Below are positions 61,301 through 64,000 of a DNA stretch of 64,000 nt, one piece after another (the stretch's first letter is position 1; every line of letters begins with the position of its first letter). Made by a program: the position numbers and the translations under genes. Location of the stretch: NCBI GenBank assembly GCA_037355855.1, contig CM074762.1:5146001-5210000 (forward strand). Direction: 5' to 3'. Source of the stretch: Pseudo-nitzschia pungens (lineage: Eukaryota; Bacillariophyta; Bacillariophyceae; Bacillariales; Bacillariaceae). The notes beneath the pieces are model-generated. The model did no database searches, was not told the origin of the DNA, and was given only the letters and a program-made list of their open reading frames with translations.

Positions 61301-63846
61301 TTGGTGAGCTCGGTGATCATTTCTGTTCGCTTGGACATTTCGGAGTTCACGCGCTGTAATTCTTCGTTGAGTTTCGCCATCTCGTCGTCGTGCAACTTGC
61401 TGGCCGCCTTTGAGGCTTCGGTGACATCGGAAACAGTTTTCTCGTTGTCCTTAGCCAGTTTCTCGTAGGTGGCAGCTCGCTTCTTCCAAGTTTCGGTTTC
61501 CTTCTTGGCACCCTCCAAATCGGTGGTGATCGATTCCAATTTGGAACGGAGTTCGGTTTCCACATCCGGTTCGTTCTCTCCTCCCGTTTCCCCCAGTTTC
61601 TTTTTGGCCGCCCGGAGTTGGCCCTCCAAGAGAGAAGACTTCTTGGTTGCAGCATCGGCTTTTTTGATGGCGGCAAGGGACTCCTTTTTCGCGTCGAGAG
61701 CCTCCTTGGCGGCCTTGGCACGAATGCCCTCCAGTTGCTTGACCTGCAGCTCGTGATCGGCAACGTTTTCTTTGAGGGATTGGAGATCGGCCTCGTGTTT
61801 CTTTTCGGCAAGTGCCAGCTTCTCCTTCAGTGCGGTTGCCTCGAGTTTGTACGCTTCCATGTCGGCGTTGTTTTTCATCATCAAGGACGACTCGATGCGT
61901 TGGACACCATCCAAGACAGCCCCCTGCCTGGCAAGCTCGATTCGGAGCTGAGCCGACTCTTCCGAGACCCGTCTTTCGGCCGCCTTGGCGGATTCGGCCT
62001 CCGCTTGGGCAAGCATCAACTTCGATTGTGCTTGTCGGAGTTGATCCTCCATTTTGGAACGTTCCGTGTTGGCCTTTACAATGGATTGTTCGAGGTCTGT
62101 GTTCAGGGTCATGATTCGGTTCTTGGACGCCGTCACATTCTTGATCTCTTCTTTGTTCCGTAGCTGTGCGTCTTCGAGCAATTCGACCTTTTCTTTGAAA
62201 AAGTCCGCTTCCGCTTTGCTTCGTGCCACGGCAGCCGCGTTCTTGTCCATTTCGTTCTTCAACTTGTCGATCGATTTGGTCAGTTCGTCATTGAGCATTT
62301 CGTATCGCAGAAGGCGCTCCGAGGCAGTCTCTTGGTCTCTGATCATCACGTCCAATTTCGCCTGTGCCTCCGCATGCTCGGTGATAAGTTTTTGGTGCTT
62401 GGCCTCCAGGGCCTTGGTGCGTTCCGACTGTCCCCTTACGATTGCGAGAGCATCGTTCTCGTCTTCCCCGGCTCCGAGCAAATTGGTGTCTTGTTTGTTC
62501 AAGAGCACACGATACAAATCGCGCTGCTGTACGATTTTGTCCACCATGGATTCCTCGCGCTTTCGTTGCTCCTCCAACGACGCATTTACCGCTTTCAGGT
62601 CTTGGATTTCTTGGTGAAGGTCGTCCTGTTGCGAGATCGTGGTCTCTAATTCTTTCACCTTTGCCGTCAGGGCGTTGTATTCCTTCATCAATCGGGTGTT
62701 GGCCGCTCCCATTTGCGAAACAGTCAATGCGACGTTGGGATCGGACGTCCCCGAACCGCTGTTGGCAATGAGCATGTCCCGGACCTGCTTTGCCAGTATT
62801 TTGGCTTCTTCCGTCAAATCCTTGTTTTCTTTCTTCAATCGGTTGACCTCGTCCTCCATCATGTCGGACTCGTTGCGGATCGCTGACGCCTCGTCCAACG
62901 CATTTTCCAAGCGCGATTGCAGTTCCTTTTGTCGTTGGAGGGCCAGTTCGTATTCTTTTCGCTGTCGGAGCAAGAACGGAGCATTGGCTTCTATCTCTTG
63001 TTCGATGCGTGTGACCCGTATTTCCGCCTTTTTGCGTCGAATCACCTCGGCGTGCAGTGCATCTTCGGCCTTTGCCACGCGGCCATAGAGATCCGTCATG
63101 CTGATGGGTTCGTCCGTGGTATCGGCGGGGGCATTCGTCAATCGTGGGGGAGCTGTCACCGTCTCCGGAGCGTCTTCGACCAGCATCAACCCATCTTCCG
63201 CCCGTTGACAACGGCGGTTCACGGCTTCGATTTCTTCCTTCATCGAAAGGATTCGGTTCTCGTATTCATCGGCTTGGGCCTTGAGATTTCGCTGGGCGAG
63301 TTCCTGGAACTCGATTTCGCGTTCCTTCCACCGGGCCTCGTCCTCGGTCTCGGCCTGCTGTGCCAGAAGCTTCATGGAAGTCACTTGTTGCGCGAGTGCG
63401 TCGTGTTTCTGCTTCATCCGGATCAATTGCTCCTTTTGCAACTCGACCAATCGCCGCGAGGCCGTCAGTTCCTGTTCCGAATCGAGCTTGACGTCGCTGG
63501 CCTCTTGCTTGGCTTCCAAGACCTGCCGCGACAATCCCTCTGCTTTGCTCTGGATTCTCTCCAGCTGCCCCCGAAGCTGCTTCGCTTCGATGACCAGTTC
63601 GTCTCGCTCGGACTGGGCGGCGTCCACGCTGGCCCTGGCCCGGGCGGATTCCAGGGCCGACTTCGATTTCAGTGCCGACAGGTCCTCGGATTTTCGGGTG
63701 AGTTCTCCTTCCAGCCAGGTGGAATGCGTTCGAAGGTTGTCGTTTTCCGTTTCGAGTCGCTGACTTTTGAATTGAAGGGGCAAAATGGATGAGTCATCGA
63801 GTTTGGCTTTGGCTTCGTTTTCGGCGAGTTGCTTTTGGTACGACAT
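58366..63846 (-). CDS. TPR/Mlp/NUA-type nuclear basket protein with FG-rich tail
   Basis: 1826 residues from ATG 63846, single long exon, mostly coiled coil (residues about 5-1370, heptads rich in Glu, Lys, Leu, Ala). Near the start, NDNLRTHSTWLEGELTRKSEDLSALK matches the conserved TPR/Mlp block TWLNEELTKKxEEL. Human TPR and plant NUA have more than 100 residues before this block, so a 5' exon may lie beyond 63846; a possible acceptor CAG sits about 22 bases upstream of the ATG. After the coils: a Thr/Ser/Lys-rich linker, a short coil (KLLEKKRKLQELKKAKEAL), then about residues 1645-1800 rich in FG, GFG and FGSG (SIFGGGASS, TFGSGFGKG, LFGTSS, QPFGGQ), typical of nucleoporins, and an acidic end. 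It would build the nuclear basket and dock transport factors. Confidence 0.85.
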   Translation of the reverse strand: MSYQKQLAENEAKAKLDDSSILPLQFKSQRLETENDNLRTHSTWLEGELTRKSEDLSALKSKSALESARARASVDAAQSERDELVIEAKQLRGQLERIQSKAEGLSRQVLEAKQEASDVKLDSEQELTASRRLVELQKEQLIRMKQKHDALAQQVTSMKLLAQQAETEDEARWKEREIEFQELAQRNLKAQADEYENRILSMKEEIEAVNRRCQRAEDGLMLVEDAPETVTAPPRLTNAPADTTDEPISMTDLYGRVAKAEDALHAEVIRRKKAEIRVTRIEQEIEANAPFLLRQRKEYELALQRQKELQSRLENALDEASAIRNESDMMEDEVNRLKKENKDLTEEAKILAKQVRDMLIANSGSGTSDPNVALTVSQMGAANTRLMKEYNALTAKVKELETTISQQDDLHQEIQDLKAVNASLEEQRKREESMVDKIVQQRDLYRVLLNKQDTNLLGAGEDENDALAIVRGQSERTKALEAKHQKLITEHAEAQAKLDVMIRDQETASERLLRYEMLNDELTKSIDKLKNEMDKNAAAVARSKAEADFFKEKVELLEDAQLRNKEEIKNVTASKNRIMTLNTDLEQSIVKANTERSKMEDQLRQAQSKLMLAQAEAESAKAAERRVSEESAQLRIELARQGAVLDGVQRIESSLMMKNNADMEAYKLEATALKEKLALAEKKHEADLQSLKENVADHELQVKQLEGIRAKAAKEALDAKKESLAAIKKADAATKKSSLLEGQLRAAKKKLGETGGENEPDVETELRSKLESITTDLEGAKKETETWKKRAATYEKLAKDNEKTVSDVTEASKAASKLHDDEMAKLNEELQRVNSEMSKRTEMITELTNDLSVQREEREKAVNEVKQEIAGFKTDAENYQKKAEDAESRFSQVKNDLTALKAELNEAQTNYERELSLHAAARTDLRAAREENETANRLRNEAMEEAATLQSKFKIQESSLEAEKSKHKEATTEFKTKLESTRSENALLHAQLEKIHEQVESMQTRYASASEDTENKADEIPGDEEMLKLRMTVSELRELVKFVRAEKDAIEGQLDSAKRSIERERTKASVARRTVEETQAELNAVRESMKNTSGEDSENGTSMADKLKTSEEQSRLLSDSNAHLQQQVQELQKNLANARQEVDESKKALQPAADVQKQLESDKAVLLTEKESLLREISDWKGRVQSLVSKFNQVDPEEHLKVVKKSKELEKQVESLEEKKSTAEEDAKRIRTLASRASSELSKNKQLVESQKKTIAKLTLEKTALVKSQKEAVSTKEIDELKAKMATLEEERKAEKIQAKGSTEMNEKLRNRLREFQKQILELRKQTTTLNKQLEEARSKTEEKEAEAAKAIAALKEKESTAAATVASGAADSATNDTTASAKTSTATPKQSVATPATTTTSSNDSKTASTSSSTTTTAAAAIATAPGEKKEEKKVMPKVPPGGFKFAPSKVVETTNAKKRSATELGKDESSGSASQFASQKKPAVESKSSTDKAVTLSPTRRNSGEIREMSFKEKLLEKKRKLQELKKAKEALKEESKTAEPVTVEPETKRNKTESTDAKEKGTPKPEAKADPPALNAKAASFVPSAAALKAAAAKMASKTKTAETAQVDEGEAPEVTAEDGEMEEGEEVTKTKQPPKADTPTPSGTGPSTGSIFGGGASSSQSTFGSGFGKGTAVGAFGSGASATFGKGSAFGSGGTGLFGTSSSSKKADAGSAPASGFGSAAFLDIKPPGSSTGSGLPQFSFGTSGSSITLPTPGAATTPKMTMFNAFASPAPSSQPFGGQASAVTAKPLFGATTQEKKDDKGNKDEEEEDGEVPSSEETNKK

Positions 63847-64000
63847 GTTTGATTTGGCAAGCCGACTGTTATCGTGTACGAGAAAAAAACAATGTCGAAT
63901 CGATGCAATCGATGCACGGCATTGAATGCGGTTGTCGTGTGTTTCATTCGATACGAGCCGATGTGAGCGAGTGAGCGAGTGAGTGAGTAATGAGAAACGA

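Overview
The window looks like nuclear DNA of a diatom, most probably a pennate one. Evidence seen in the sequence: an aureochrome (bZIP plus LOV, known only from photosynthetic stramenopiles), GTGAGT-type short spliceosomal introns, eukaryotic tRNA genes, a microalgal-type Ty1/copia element, DUF4116 repeats, and host proteins full of Asp/Asn runs coded by triplet microsatellites. Species is not determined.

Layout. 1-4.4 kb: 3' part of an aureochrome, then a two-exon ESCRT-III Vps2/CHMP2 gene. 4.4-7.7 kb: gene-poor DNA with tRNA-Trp(CCA) and tRNA-Leu(AAG). 7.75-15.6 kb: one host gene (SEC-C motif + His tract + MYND zinc finger) split in frame by a complete copia retrotransposon with identical 442-bp LTRs and a TAAAC target duplication. 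16.0-19.1 kb: a TA-flanked DNA transposon with perfect 123-bp terminal inverted repeats, a decayed DDE transposase and a captured, frameshifted piece of S-adenosylmethionine decarboxylase. 19.1-46.2 kb: ordinary host genes separated by repeat-rich spacers: single-pass membrane protein, 2OG-Fe(II) oxygenase with a one-base frameshift, ankyrin protein, YghU-type glutathione transferase, DUF2358/SnoaL-like protein, PhyH-type dioxygenase, Tim23, DUF4116 repeat protein, glutaredoxin-like DUF836 protein and a mitochondrial-carrier-like protein. 46.7-56.4 kb: a nest of mobile DNA: a foldback element made of TTTAGACGCAT palindromes, a complete Ty3/gypsy element (identical 195-bp LTRs, CAAGG target duplication) inside its tandem repeats, a second foldback element abutting it, and several MITEs, some sharing ends with the transposon at 16 kb. 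56.8-64 kb: a secreted, probably GPI-anchored two-repeat cysteine-rich protein and a TPR/Mlp/NUA-type nuclear pore coiled-coil protein with an FG-rich tail.

The host genes form no pathway together; this is a normal eukaryotic mix (light signalling, endosomal sorting, mitochondrial import, redox, nuclear pore). The strongest unusual signals are the fresh disruption of the SEC-C/MYND gene, the gene-capturing transposon with its MITE relatives 40 kb away, an aureochrome LOV domain lacking the usual flavin-contacting glutamine, and short pentanucleotide arrays hugging the ends of most host genes.
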